Below, piece after piece: positions 10,088 through 20,703 of a DNA stretch of 64,000 nucleotides. Each line of letters begins with the position of its first letter. The stretch's first letter is position 1. The DNA comes from Gilliamella sp. ESL0405 (GTDB taxonomy: Bacteria > Pseudomonadota > Gammaproteobacteria > Enterobacterales > Orbaceae): contig NZ_CP048265.1 in assembly GCF_019469205.1 (NCBI RefSeq), positions 1,054,001-1,118,000 on the forward strand. The letters are read 5' to 3'. The translations under genes were made by a program, and so were the position numbers. The notes below the pieces were generated by a model, which saw only the letters and a program-made list of their open reading frames with translations, searched no databases and was not told where the DNA came from.

Positions 10088-10388
10088 ATTGGTGGCATTG
10101 GCCAATAGTGCTAATAGCAAATTTTAAATAGATGAATATTGCCAGTTTGACTGAGATTTTTAATTAAAGGAACAAATGGTTTAGTGGTTGTTATCAAAAT
10201 CCTACTGCATCGACTCGTTAACTAGAAAGTTTGGCTTTTTTCAGTCAATTCCATTATTGATCCCCGCCTGTTAACTTATTTGTTTAGCAAAGACTGCTGC
10301 ATAAATTGCGCCCATTGCGCCTTTAAGGTTTTATTAATTTAGGCTAGATAAAGTGTTATCACCTATTATTTAATATTGTTAGATATTC
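10088..10388 (+). other. Intergenic gap between thiQ and eptC
   Basis: About 300 bases without a supported gene. It holds a short ATTGGCCAAT palindrome soon after thiQ and a direct pair of ATTGCGCC near 10297-10321. No strong terminator, operator or ORF with a ribosome site was seen. Confidence 0.5.
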
Positions 10389-12095
10389 ATGCAAAAGTTA
10401 AAAGACAACCAAAAATTTAGCTGGTCTGCACTTATTTTTGTTATTCTATTTTTTTGTTACTTTTCCTGTGCGTTACAACTCTATATTGTGTTATCGGGTC
10501 ATTCGAATTTAATTGGGTTACGTGATGCGATAATTTATAGTTTAATTTGGCTGATACCAGTTCTGCTGTTTCCAAATCATACCCGGAAAATTGCCGCCGT
10601 TTATGGACTGATTATTGGCGCTTTGTCGCTTATCTCCATTGGTTACTTTGTGATTTATCGTCAAGAGTTTTCACAAAGTGTCTTTTTTGTTATGGCTGAA
10701 TCAAACTACAATGAATCTCATGAATTTATTCAACAATATTTTAGCTTTAAGTTATTAGCAGTATTAGTGATTTATATTTTAATCGGTATTTATCTTTGGC
10801 GAAAAGTAAAACCGATTTATGTTAAAAATTCGACCAAGTGGATCTGCTCGCTGTTAATTATCACTTATGCTTTAATGCCGTTATTTATTAGTATGGCAGT
10901 TAAAAAGACTTCATTTGAAAAAGCGACAGCGCACTTAATGTCTCGCATGGAAACAACCGTGCCATGGCAACTTTTAAATAGCTATTTAGCCTATCGTTCG
11001 CAATTAACTAATATGGAAAATATTTTGAATCATTTGCAAACGCTGCCTGCTTTTGAAAATTTAAAAGATGCTAATGGTGATACACCAAGAACATTGGTGC
11101 TGGTCATTGGTGAGTCAACGTCTCGTCAACGTATGGGCATTTACGGTTATGACAGGCCGACAACACCACAAATAGAGCAATTTAAAAAAGAGAATCCGGA
11201 ATTTTTGGTTTTCAATGACGTGGTATCATCAAGACCTTATACCATTGAGATATTGCAACAAGCTTTAACCTTTGCTGATGAACAGCATCCGGATCTCTAT
11301 TTGAAAAAACCGTCGTTAATACATTTAATGAAACAGGCTGGTTATAAAACTTTTTGGATAACTAACCAGCAAACTATGACCAAACGCAATACAATGCTAA
11401 CTATGTTTTCTAAGCAGGCCGATGAACAGTTTTATATGAATAACGATCGTAATCAAAGTTCAAGACAATATGACTCATCCGTTTTCGAACCCTTTAGAGA
11501 AGTGTTAAACGATCCGGCGCAGAAGAAATTTATTGTTATACACTTGCTTGGTACCCATATGAAATATTCCTTGCGTTATCCTAAAGATGAACAGTGGAAT
11601 CACTTTAAAGATAAAGACAAAATAGCATTTAAGATTGATGATGATAAGTTAGACTATTATAACAGTTATGATAATGCGATCAGATATAACGATTATGTCA
11701 CAACCACACTTTTTAACTTGTTTAAAAATAGTCAAGAAAACGGTTTTATGTTGTATTTTTCTGATCATGGGGAAGATGTTTACCAATCACCGCCACATGA
11801 TGTGTTAGGGCGCAATGAAAAAGCACCAACCCAAACAATGTATACGGTACCATTTATGCTTTGGCAGTCGCCTAAGTGGCGAGCAAGTCATCCTAATAAT
11901 TATCAAGCCTATGTAGGGCGTAAATTTAGTACTCAAGATTTGATTCACACATGGTCTGATTTAGCCGGTTTGAGTTATGATTCATACCAGCCGGAAAAAA
12001 GTATAGTGAACCCTAATTTTCATCAATCGATCCGCTGGATTGGCGATCCGTATGATAAAAATGGACTCATTGATTTCGATAAGTTGCTTAAGTAA
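10389..12095 (+). CDS. eptC: Phosphoethanolamine transferase for LPS core heptose (CptA/EptC)
   Basis: Inner-membrane enzyme that transfers phosphoethanolamine from phosphatidylethanolamine to LPS core heptose in E. coli and Salmonella. Five N-terminal membrane segments (about 12-170) precede a periplasmic sulfatase-fold domain. The nucleophile motif GEST is at 241-244, and metal-binding residues lie in FSDHGEDVYQSPPHD. Long stretches match E. coli CptA: RPYTIEILQQALTFA, KQAGYKTFWITNQQTMT and DLIHTWSDLAGLSYD. That makes CptA a much better fit than lipid A-specific EptA. Length is 568 (E. coli 577). Single gene; modification of this kind affects resistance to cationic peptides. One of two such transferases in the window, the other at 49808-51370. 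Confidence 0.9.
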   Translation: MQKLKDNQKFSWSALIFVILFFCYFSCALQLYIVLSGHSNLIGLRDAIIYSLIWLIPVLLFPNHTRKIAAVYGLIIGALSLISIGYFVIYRQEFSQSVFFVMAESNYNESHEFIQQYFSFKLLAVLVIYILIGIYLWRKVKPIYVKNSTKWICSLLIITYALMPLFISMAVKKTSFEKATAHLMSRMETTVPWQLLNSYLAYRSQLTNMENILNHLQTLPAFENLKDANGDTPRTLVLVIGESTSRQRMGIYGYDRPTTPQIEQFKKENPEFLVFNDVVSSRPYTIEILQQALTFADEQHPDLYLKKPSLIHLMKQAGYKTFWITNQQTMTKRNTMLTMFSKQADEQFYMNNDRNQSSRQYDSSVFEPFREVLNDPAQKKFIVIHLLGTHMKYSLRYPKDEQWNHFKDKDKIAFKIDDDKLDYYNSYDNAIRYNDYVTTTLFNLFKNSQENGFMLYFSDHGEDVYQSPPHDVLGRNEKAPTQTMYTVPFMLWQSPKWRASHPNNYQAYVGRKFSTQDLIHTWSDLAGLSYDSYQPEKSIVNPNFHQSIRWIGDPYDKNGLIDFDKLLK

Positions 12096-12130
12096 TTTTT
12101 TAGCGGTTTGCACAAGTTTTTAAGGTATGA

Positions 12131-12150
12131 TATTGTATATTTATACAGTT
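12131..12150 (+). promoter_or_regulatory. LexA (SOS) box upstream of dinB
   Basis: TATTGTATATTTATACAGTT matches the gammaproteobacterial consensus (CTGT, eight A/T-rich bases, ACAG) except for the first C. It lies 28 bases before the dinB start codon, the position expected for LexA repression of this SOS gene. Confidence 0.85.
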
Positions 12151-12178
12151 ATATTACCGATCTAGTTAAAAAGCCATT

Positions 12179-13234
12179 ATGCGAAAAATTATTCATGTCG
12201 ACATGGATTGTTTTTATGCCGCCGTTGAAATGCGAGATAATCCCCGTTACCGTAATATGCCAATTGCGGTAGGGGGTGATCCGCGTAAACGTGGCGTAGT
12301 TGCCACCGCAAATTATCAGGCTCGGCAATTTGGTATTCATAGTGCTATGTCAATGGCACAAGCGGTTAAGTTATGCCCTAATCTTAAGGTGATACCGGGC
12401 AGGCACGCTGTTTATAAAGAGGTATCAAATCAAATTCATCAAATTTTCCAGCGTTATACCAAAGCTATTGAAACACTATCGCTCGATGAGGCCTATTTAG
12501 ATGTTACCGATTGTAAGTTATGCCAAGGGTCGGCGACCTTAATTGCGCAAGATATTCGTCAAACGATTTACAATGAGCTTGAACTTACCGCATCAGCGGG
12601 AGTGGCTCCGCTGAAATTCTTAGCCAAAATTGCATCTGACATGAATAAACCTAACGGGCAATATGTGATTACACCCGATGCCGTAAATAATTTTATTCAG
12701 CAATTACCGTTGAAAAAAATTCCTGGTGTCGGCAAAGTGACTGAAAAGAAATTGACTGAGCTAGGACTTTATACCTGTAAAGATGTGCTCAATTATGATT
12801 TAAACAAACTGCTTAATCAATTTGGTAAATTTGGTCGAATCTTATATGAACGCTGTCAAGGTATTGATGAACGAGAAGTGTGTAATGATCGGCAACGAAA
12901 ATCAGTTGGGGTTGAGCGTACGTTGGTTAACGATATTCATAGTTGGGAAGAGTGCCTTATGCAGTTTGATCCTTTGTTTGATGAACTTGAAAAAAGATTA
13001 AGCAAAGTACGTTCTGATTTATCAATAGCCAGACAAGGGGTGAAATTCAAGTTTGATGATTTTCAGCTGACTACTCAAGAGCATGTGTGGTCGAAACTCG
13101 ATAAACAGGATTTGATTGAACAGGCTTATAAAGTTTGGCATGAGCGCAGACAAGATCGGGGTGTGCGCCTTATCGGTTTTCATGTCACGCTTATCGATCC
13201 ACAACTGGATAAACAATTGATTTTTAATTTTTGA
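12179..13234 (+). CDS. dinB: DNA polymerase IV (Y-family)
   Basis: Error-prone translesion polymerase of the SOS response, 351 residues, the same as E. coli. Catalytic carboxylates are in HVDMDCFYA (D8) and SLDEAYLDVT (about 103-104). The helix-hairpin-helix region is at IPGVGKVTEKKLTELG, and the little-finger domain follows. The C-terminus ends LDKQLIFNF, close to E. coli PLLERQLVLGL, where the beta-clamp binding motif sits. A LexA box precedes the gene. Confidence 0.96.
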   Translation: MRKIIHVDMDCFYAAVEMRDNPRYRNMPIAVGGDPRKRGVVATANYQARQFGIHSAMSMAQAVKLCPNLKVIPGRHAVYKEVSNQIHQIFQRYTKAIETLSLDEAYLDVTDCKLCQGSATLIAQDIRQTIYNELELTASAGVAPLKFLAKIASDMNKPNGQYVITPDAVNNFIQQLPLKKIPGVGKVTEKKLTELGLYTCKDVLNYDLNKLLNQFGKFGRILYERCQGIDEREVCNDRQRKSVGVERTLVNDIHSWEECLMQFDPLFDELEKRLSKVRSDLSIARQGVKFKFDDFQLTTQEHVWSKLDKQDLIEQAYKVWHERRQDRGVRLIGFHVTLIDPQLDKQLIFNF

Positions 13235-13297
13235 TTTTTGCTTAAGCAAAATTATCAAGTCTAAATAGAAGCACAATTAATGGTTAACAATAAAAGT

Positions 13298-13326
13298 AGG
13301 GGAGTGTTTAATCAAACCGCTCCCCT
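13298..13326. terminator. Bidirectional intrinsic terminator between dinB and bglA
   Basis: AGGGGAG and CTCCCCT pair with a 15-nt loop. A/T-rich tracts on both sides (TTATTTTA after, TAAAAGT before) allow use by dinB on the plus strand and the beta-glucoside operon on the minus strand. Confidence 0.8.
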
Positions 13327-13356
13327 TTATTTTAAATTGAGCGATAGCCTAAAAGC

Positions 13357-14808
<1,452 letters not shown>

Positions 14809-16683
14809 TTATTGCTTAATTATAAATACGATATCTTCAGGGGTAACCGGTTTATTTTCCGTTAATGTGATCTGTTGATATTGATCGGTATTGACGATAA
14901 TAATCGGCGTAATCAGTGGATAGCCTGCTTGTTTTATTTTGTCAGGATCGAAGCTGATAAGTAAATCCCCTTTATTGACTCTTTGGTTTAATGCTACATG
15001 GTAGCTAAATTCATTATTGGTTAAATTAACCGTATCAATTCCAACATGAATCAGCAATTCTACACCATTATCCAGTGTTAACCCGATAGCATGTTTAGAG
15101 CTTTCAAATACAGCGGTGACAATACCATTATCTGGTGCGTAAACATTGTTGTCAGTTGGCTCAATAGCAATACCTTCACCCATTAATTTTTGAGCAAAAG
15201 CTGGATCGGGTACTTCAGAAAGTGGTAAAGCACTGCCAGTCATAGGGCTTTGAATTTCAACTTCATCTAATATTACTTTAGGATTATCATTTTCAATGTT
15301 ATTGGCACTACCTTTTTCGGTTTCATTGGTGCCTAAAAATTGCATTAATAATACAGGACCAAACAAGGCGATAGCTGATCCCAATAGGACGCCAGTGAAG
15401 GATCCGGTATGTTCCGGATTAATCGCATTCACAATTGTTAACGGTCCCGGTAAAGCGGCGTAAGTATAGTAATATGGTGAGAAGAAGCCAGCAACAATTC
15501 CACCTAACGCACCACATAAACAACCGTAAATAAATGGACGTTTAAAGCGTAAGTTTACCCCATAAATCGCTGGTTCTGTTATGCCAAACAAACCGGTAAC
15601 AAATGCTGAAAGTGACACGCCTTTCATGTCTTTGCTTCTGGTTTTTAGATAAAAACCTAATGCCGCGCCCACTTGACCAATAACGGCAATAGTTTGGAAC
15701 GCTTGGAATGAGTCTTGACCATATTGATTAATGTTTTCGATGATAACTGGCGTAATCCCCCAATGCACACCAAAAATAACAAATACTTGCCATACAGCAC
15801 CAATAAGACCACCGGCAATCGAAGGCGCTAAATTAACCACCCAGTTATAACCGCTGGCAATATAGTGCGCTGCACCGGCGGTAATTGGACCAATTGCTAG
15901 TAGTGTAAGAGGTACCATAACAACTAAACAGATTAGTGGCATTAATAGTGGTTTAATGATGCTATGTAAGCGAGGCTCTAAAGCTCTTTCTAAATAAGAC
16001 AATAACCAAACTAAAAAAAGTGGAGGTAGGACAGTAGAAGTATAAGTGGTTTCAGATAATGCAATACCGAATAAATCAATTTCTTGTCCGGATTTGATTA
16101 GTGTGGCTAATTCAGCCCATGTTGGTGATAGCAGCGCCGCACAACAAGCAACGGCAATATAAATATTACAGCGGAAATGTTGAGAAGCGGTTATGGCAAT
16201 AAAGATTGGTAAAAAGGCAAAAGGAGCCCATGATATAAAGTTTAAAACTTGACAAGTACCGGTTGTCTCAAACGCCGGGTATGCTAATTTAATTAAAATC
16301 AGGATCCCTTGCAATATACCGGCAGCGGCCAAAACATACACAAATGGTGCAAATACCGCTGACATGGTAGCAATGATGCGATTAAGTACGCTGGCTTGGC
16401 TTTCATTGGTGACTTTATTATCGGTGTTGATAAGTTGAATAAAGGCGTTATAAACTTTTTCTACATTTGTTCCAATAACAATTTGTATTTGTCCTCCTTT
16501 TTCAACTACGGTGATCACACCGGGCATATTGGCAATATTGTCTTTTGCCTCAGGCGGTGTTTTCTCAGTTACTATACGCAAACGAGTAGTGCAACGAGCA
16601 ACGGTGACAATATTATTTTCACCACCCAGCTCGTTTAAAATATCGACCGCAAGTTTATTATAATCTCTTATTTTTGATGACAT
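14809..16683 (-). CDS. PTS beta-glucoside transporter EIIBCA
   Basis: Three-domain PTS permease, 624 residues, that imports and phosphorylates beta-glucosides. Order: IIB at the N-terminus with phospho-cysteine C31 in VARCTTRLRI; IIC membrane domain (about 100-460, around ten segments); and IIA with phospho-histidine H546 in LLIHVGIDTVNL. This is the BglF/BglP arrangement. A GAGCTTAAT-type purine-rich site precedes the ATG at 16683. It heads the operon with the phospho-beta-glucosidase. A GntR/UTRA regulator is divergent across a 176-bp promoter region, and no antiterminator (BglG) or RAT-hairpin was seen, so control is probably by the GntR protein. Confidence 0.93.
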   Translation of the reverse strand: MSSKIRDYNKLAVDILNELGGENNIVTVARCTTRLRIVTEKTPPEAKDNIANMPGVITVVEKGGQIQIVIGTNVEKVYNAFIQLINTDNKVTNESQASVLNRIIATMSAVFAPFVYVLAAAGILQGILILIKLAYPAFETTGTCQVLNFISWAPFAFLPIFIAITASQHFRCNIYIAVACCAALLSPTWAELATLIKSGQEIDLFGIALSETTYTSTVLPPLFLVWLLSYLERALEPRLHSIIKPLLMPLICLVVMVPLTLLAIGPITAGAAHYIASGYNWVVNLAPSIAGGLIGAVWQVFVIFGVHWGITPVIIENINQYGQDSFQAFQTIAVIGQVGAALGFYLKTRSKDMKGVSLSAFVTGLFGITEPAIYGVNLRFKRPFIYGCLCGALGGIVAGFFSPYYYTYAALPGPLTIVNAINPEHTGSFTGVLLGSAIALFGPVLLMQFLGTNETEKGSANNIENDNPKVILDEVEIQSPMTGSALPLSEVPDPAFAQKLMGEGIAIEPTDNNVYAPDNGIVTAVFESSKHAIGLTLDNGVELLIHVGIDTVNLTNNEFSYHVALNQRVNKGDLLISFDPDKIKQAGYPLITPIIIVNTDQYQQITLTENKPVTPEDIVFIIKQ

Positions 16684-16763
16684 CGATTAAGCTCCTTAGA
16701 CTAATTAATGAGCTTATCTTAAACCTAATTTTAAAATTGTTAATGACCAATTATATTGTTTGT

Positions 16764-16773
16764 GATCTAGATC
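16764..16773. promoter_or_regulatory. Candidate operator palindrome in the divergent promoter region
   Basis: A perfect GATCTAGATC palindrome, flanked by T and T/G-rich DNA, lies midway between the divergent EIIBCA and GntR genes. Its placement suits autoregulation by the GntR/UTRA protein. No second copy was found to define a motif, so this is an inference from position. Confidence 0.35.
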
Positions 16774-16859
16774 TGATTTTTAACCTAAACTGCTTACTAA
16801 TTACTTAAAACAAGTTACAATGAGAGCTATTTATTTATAAAAACAATAAAGAGAAATAA

Positions 16860-17564
16860 ATGCTAAAATATCAAGATGTTGCCGAAAAGATTAAACAAGA
16901 AATCTATCGGCAAAAATTGCCAAAAGACACTCAATTACCCAATATTGAAGGGTTAATTGCTCAATATCAAGTCAGTCGAACAACTATTATTAAGGCACTT
17001 AATCGATTAGAGCGGCATGGTGTTATCTATCAAATACAAGGTAGTGGCATCTTCGTACGACAACCTAAAAAGCAGGGGTTTCTTAATTTTCTAGAGAGTC
17101 ATGGTTTTAGTGTTGATTTAAATGATCTACCTGGCACATCACAAGTCTTTAATGTCGATTTAATGCAGCCGAATGCTAAAGTGAAAGAGACCTTACAGTG
17201 TGATGATACTGAGCAAGTTTATTATATAAAACGTTTGCGTTATGTTGATGGCAAAGTGTATGGTTTTGAGCAATCATATTATCGCAAAAAGCTCGTACCC
17301 TACCTTAATAAAGAAATTGCCGAACACTCAATTTTTAGCTATGTTCAAGATATTTATAAAATTAATATTGGTTTTTCTGATAAATATTTTAAGGCAATTA
17401 AGCTTAATGATGAAATCGCACAATACTTAGGTTTACAAGCTGGCGATCCTGCACTTTGCGTTGAAGAAATTTTTTATACTTCAGCGGGTGAGCCATTTGA
17501 TTTTTCAAAAATTATTTATCACTACGATAATGCAAAATTTTATGTACAAAGTCATTCTAAGTAA
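16860..17564 (+). CDS. GntR-family transcriptional regulator with UTRA domain
   Basis: 234 residues. The N-terminal winged helix (1-70) shows the GntR pattern: LPNIEGLIAQYQVSRTTIIKALNRLERHGVIYQIQGSGIFV. A UTRA effector domain follows (about 85-230), with LRYVDGKVYGFEQSYY and the C-terminal EPFDFSKIIYHYDNAKFYV. The HutC subfamily senses phosphorylated sugars among other ligands. Divergent position beside a beta-glucoside PTS and phospho-glucosidase makes it the likely repressor, induced by a phospho-beta-glucoside (inference). Confidence 0.9.
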   Translation: MLKYQDVAEKIKQEIYRQKLPKDTQLPNIEGLIAQYQVSRTTIIKALNRLERHGVIYQIQGSGIFVRQPKKQGFLNFLESHGFSVDLNDLPGTSQVFNVDLMQPNAKVKETLQCDDTEQVYYIKRLRYVDGKVYGFEQSYYRKKLVPYLNKEIAEHSIFSYVQDIYKINIGFSDKYFKAIKLNDEIAQYLGLQAGDPALCVEEIFYTSAGEPFDFSKIIYHYDNAKFYVQSHSK

Positions 17565-17602
17565 GATAAAGTCGTAAGGGAAAATCGAGCGGATAAAAAA
17601 TT

Positions 17603-17686
17603 TCTCCTTAATTAGTAGCGAACTATCTTAACTAACTATCACAACTAACTATTACAAACAACTATCACAACCACTAATTAAGGAGA
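17603..17686. repeat. 14-bp inverted repeat enclosing three 13-bp tandem repeats
   Basis: TCTCCTTAATTAGT (17603-17616) is perfectly inverted as ACTAATTAAGGAGA (17673-17686). The 56-base loop is almost wholly made of a 13-bp unit, AACTAACTATCAC, repeated three times with one or two changes and preceded by a partial copy. It lies between the convergent ends of the GntR gene and the SIMPL gene. It may end transcription, but a canonical U-tract is missing. Confidence 0.7.
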
Positions 17687-17758
17687 TTAAATTACTAATT
17701 ATTGTCAAGTAAAACATGTGGAACAAAGATATAAATCAATCTGGATCTAAACATAATA

Positions 17759-18907
17759 TTACTCATTAACTTTCTGCTTAAGCATTTCAAAAGTACCGGT
17801 TATGATTAACTGCATTTTCTGCTCCGATTGAATCGAAATATCGACGCCTTTTTTTAGGTATCTATCCATACCAATACCCATACGTATAGAACCTCTATCC
17901 TCGAAGGAGTAATTATTGTTTAATTTTTCAACGATAGCTAAGTCTGTGATATCAATTCGGGTAGGTGCACCTAAAATATATTTTTTCGATAAAAATGAGG
18001 TTGCTTTATCTTCCAACTTCTGGAGTAATAATGGTTCAACATCTTCAATTGCTTTTTGCTTAGCTTTTGTTGAAACGTCGTAACGGGCATCATTGTTAAC
18101 GATGATATCCAATTCTTGAGCTTTACCGATAATTTTACCTATTTCATCAATTTTATCTGTGCTAATCGCTAAACGGTGAGTGATCGTTTGATGTTTTTCT
18201 TTTAATCCGTCGGGGCTATAGGCGCTAACATCAGTAGCGGCAATTGAAGTAGTATCTAAGTTCAACTTATTTAATTTTTCAACAATGGCATAATAAATAT
18301 CCCTTGCTTTTTTATCGGCTTCTTTTTCACTATTGGCTATTGCATTGATGATAAAATTATACGAATCAGAGTTTGGAGTTTGAGACTCGCCTACCAGTTC
18401 ATAAATATTATGTTGACCTAATACTTCCTTTACTTTCATAAAACTATCATTATCTTCAATCGATATAAATATCGAATAGCGTGCTTTATATTGCCGCTCT
18501 ATCCCTGCAACTTTTTTATATACTATTTCCTCTTTCTCTTGGTTGTCATACCCCACAGAAGTTAAACTTTTATCTGACAACCCTAATTTAATTAAATAAT
18601 CTTTAAATTCTTTTATTTTCTTATCATTAATTTCTGATGCTTCGGTAAGTGTTAACCCTTCGCTATTGACTGTTACGCTAAAGTTTACAACATCCGGTTT
18701 CAATCTGATAATTTCTACATGTCTGACATCAATTGTTCCGACTGGAACTAAGCCATTTCCGTATTTAGATTTTTCAAGCTCAAGATAGGCATCAGTAACA
18801 TTTAAGTTGTTAGAATTTGGAAAGGAATGGACTGCCGAAGCAGCCCCTAAGTTCAGGAACATCGCTAACAAAATCCCTGTTTTTTTTGTTTTTATTATAT
18901 TTATCAT
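17759..18907 (-). CDS. SIMPL (DUF541) domain-containing periplasmic protein
   Basis: 382 residues with a signal peptide (hydrophobic ILLAMFLNLGAASA, probable cleavage before VHS). The middle, IIRLKPDVVNFSVTVNSEG followed by LTLTEASEINDKKI and GLSDKSLTSVGYD, follows the SIMPL/DUF541 pattern of a beta-strand with PD, an EA-containing helix and a G-L/I turn. A second helical section (205-240) and a further strand pair follow, as in YggE-like proteins. Function is unknown for most of this family (stress or envelope-related roles have been suggested). It is longer than typical YggE (about 246), mostly by a C-terminal extension. Alone on its strand. Confidence 0.65.
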   Translation of the reverse strand: MINIIKTKKTGILLAMFLNLGAASAVHSFPNSNNLNVTDAYLELEKSKYGNGLVPVGTIDVRHVEIIRLKPDVVNFSVTVNSEGLTLTEASEINDKKIKEFKDYLIKLGLSDKSLTSVGYDNQEKEEIVYKKVAGIERQYKARYSIFISIEDNDSFMKVKEVLGQHNIYELVGESQTPNSDSYNFIINAIANSEKEADKKARDIYYAIVEKLNKLNLDTTSIAATDVSAYSPDGLKEKHQTITHRLAISTDKIDEIGKIIGKAQELDIIVNNDARYDVSTKAKQKAIEDVEPLLLQKLEDKATSFLSKKYILGAPTRIDITDLAIVEKLNNNYSFEDRGSIRMGIGMDRYLKKGVDISIQSEQKMQLIITGTFEMLKQKVNE

Positions 18908-19115
18908 TGTTTTCTTATCGCCTTATGTTTTTTTGTTGTATTACTGGTCAGTATCTTGTTTAAGATTTTAACAAGTATACGTTTTATTGTATGAAAGAGA
19001 TTGTAATTCAAAAAAAATCAAATATGTCTTAAAAATGTATAAAGTTGTAAAAAGATGTAAAAACTTCGGAGTGATAAAATTGACAATAAATTGGGGGGTT
19101 AAAACAATAAATTGG

Positions 19116-19139
19116 CAAAAGCATCTTACGATGCTTTTG
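19116..19139 (-). terminator. Hairpin after pyrE
   Basis: CAAAAGCATC and GATGCTTTTG form a perfect 10-bp stem with a 4-nt loop 35 bases beyond the pyrE stop. The downstream tract on the minus strand (CCAATTTATTG) is only moderately T-rich. The remaining gap up to the SIMPL gene holds no convincing gene. Confidence 0.65.
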
Positions 19140-19173
19140 TTACTAACAATAGTTAAGTTATACGGGGTTGATT

Positions 19174-19821
19174 TTATTTGATTCCATACTCGGTACGGTA
19201 AGCTTCGACTTGATTTACTTGACCTTGTCTTGTTGGATCTTTGTAGAGATATTGAATAAGATCATCTAGAGTGATAATGGAAATGACATCACAATGATAG
19301 GTTTGTTTAATTTCTTGAATGGCAGATAAATCACCTCGTCCCTTTTCCTGACGATCTAAACAAATCAGGACACCCGCTAGTTTCGATTGATTATCTTCTA
19401 AAATGCGCATTGATTCACGAATCGCTGTACCGGCTGTAATTACATCGTCAACAAGCATAACACGTTGCTTATAGATTGAACTACCAACCAAGTTACCGCC
19501 TTCGCCATGGTCTTTAGCTTCTTTGCGGTTGAAGCAATAAGGAACATCTACATTATGGTGTTCTGATAAAGCAACAACCGTTGATGAAACAATTGGTATG
19601 CCTTTGTAGGCAGGTCCAAAAATAACATCGTATTTTAAGTTGGCATCCATCAATGCCGCAGCATAAAAACGGCCTAACAACGCTAAATCTTTACCGGTAT
19701 TGAATAATCCAGCATTAAAAAAATAGGGGCTTTTTCTACCTGATTTTAAGGTGAATTCGCCAAATTTTAATGCTTGCCGATCCAAAGCAAATTCAATAAA
19801 TTCACTTTTATATGATTTCAT
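19174..19821 (-). CDS. pyrE: Orotate phosphoribosyltransferase
   Basis: Converts orotate and PRPP to OMP in de novo pyrimidine synthesis. The PRPP-binding motif [16 protein letters not shown] is clear, together with the catalytic loop region [15 protein letters not shown], where K and H residues contact pyrophosphate. 215 residues (E. coli 213). It is the second gene of rph-pyrE, 13 bases after the rph stop. In E. coli a UTP-sensitive attenuator fills the longer rph-pyrE gap; here the gap is too short to hold one. Confidence 0.96.
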   Translation of the reverse strand: MKSYKSEFIEFALDRQALKFGEFTLKSGRKSPYFFNAGLFNTGKDLALLGRFYAAALMDANLKYDVIFGPAYKGIPIVSSTVVALSEHHNVDVPYCFNRKEAKDHGEGGNLVGSSIYKQRVMLVDDVITAGTAIRESMRILEDNQSKLAGVLICLDRQEKGRGDLSAIQEIKQTYHCDVISIITLDDLIQYLYKDPTRQGQVNQVEAYRTEYGIK

Positions 19822-19834
19822 CGATTATCTCCAA

Positions 19835-20551
19835 TTAATCTTTTAAGGCCTGTTTTTGAGCTTTTATAATAGTTGCTATGCCATTTTTGGCTAAGTCTAA
19901 TAATTTTAATAACTCATCATGGCTAAATGGCTCACCTTCTGCTGTTCCTTGAATCTCAATTATGCGGCCATCGTCTGTCATAACGACATTCATATCAGTT
20001 TGCGCATTAGAATCTTCAATATATTCCAAATCACATATCGCTTCACCTTCTACAATGCCGACAGAAACAGCAGCAACTAAAGATTTAATCGGGTTTTGTT
20101 TGATTTGACCATTGGCTAACATGGTGTTAATAGCATCATTGAGTGCTACACAGGCGCCGGTAATCGATGCAGTTCGAGTACCACCGTCAGCTTGGATAAC
20201 GTCGCAATCTAAAGTGATTGTGTATTCACCCAGTACTTTAAGGTCGATCATCGCTCGCAATGAACGGGCAATAAGACGTTGAATTTCCATTGTTCGACCA
20301 GTTTGTTTACCTTTAGCGGCTTCACGTTGCGTTCTTGAATTAGTCGCTCGTGGTAACATACCATATTCGGCGGTTACCCAACCTTGATTTTGACCTTTTA
20401 AAAAGCGCGGTACAGTTTCATCAACTGTTGCATTACAAAGTACTTTTGTTTCACCAAACTCAACTAATACAGATCCTTCTGCATGCTTAGTATAATGACG
20501 GGTAATTTTGATAGGGCGGACTTGTTCCGCAGTTCGACCAGACGGGCGCAT
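19835..20551 (-). CDS. rph: Ribonuclease PH
   Basis: Phosphorolytic 3'-5' exoribonuclease trimming tRNA precursors, 238 residues, intact (unlike the frameshifted rph of E. coli K-12). It begins [41 protein letters not shown], the family signature. The phosphate-binding and catalytic residues fall in [15 protein letters not shown] and [22 protein letters not shown]. Located divergently from yicC and directly before pyrE, as in enterics. Confidence 0.97.
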   Translation of the reverse strand: MRPSGRTAEQVRPIKITRHYTKHAEGSVLVEFGETKVLCNATVDETVPRFLKGQNQGWVTAEYGMLPRATNSRTQREAAKGKQTGRTMEIQRLIARSLRAMIDLKVLGEYTITLDCDVIQADGGTRTASITGACVALNDAINTMLANGQIKQNPIKSLVAAVSVGIVEGEAICDLEYIEDSNAQTDMNVVMTDDGRIIEIQGTAEGEPFSHDELLKLLDLAKNGIATIIKAQKQALKD

Positions 20552-20703
20552 GCAATTCTCCAGCAGTTTAAAAAAATGTCTTGATTATTCATTTAGGAGG
20601 ACACCAACCAGATAGCGTTGATGTTTAGCCTAAGCTAAGGGCACATTATACAGAATTTGTGATACAATGCCCAGCAACATTTTGCTAAAATTAGGACACA
20701 ATC

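Noticed and set aside
10290-10350. Minus-strand reading LKAQWAQFMQQSLLNK as a gene fragment before eptC
   Set aside because: It looks briefly protein-like but has no extension, start or recognisable homology, so it is not supportable.
16684-16859. BglG-type antiterminator (RAT) hairpin before the beta-glucoside operon
   Set aside because: No terminator-like hairpin with the RAT consensus was seen, and no bglG-like gene is present; the GntR gene is a sufficient regulator.
18987-19181. Small 64-residue plus-strand protein
   Set aside because: No ribosome site, lysine-rich A/T composition, runs across the pyrE terminator hairpin and into the pyrE 3' end.
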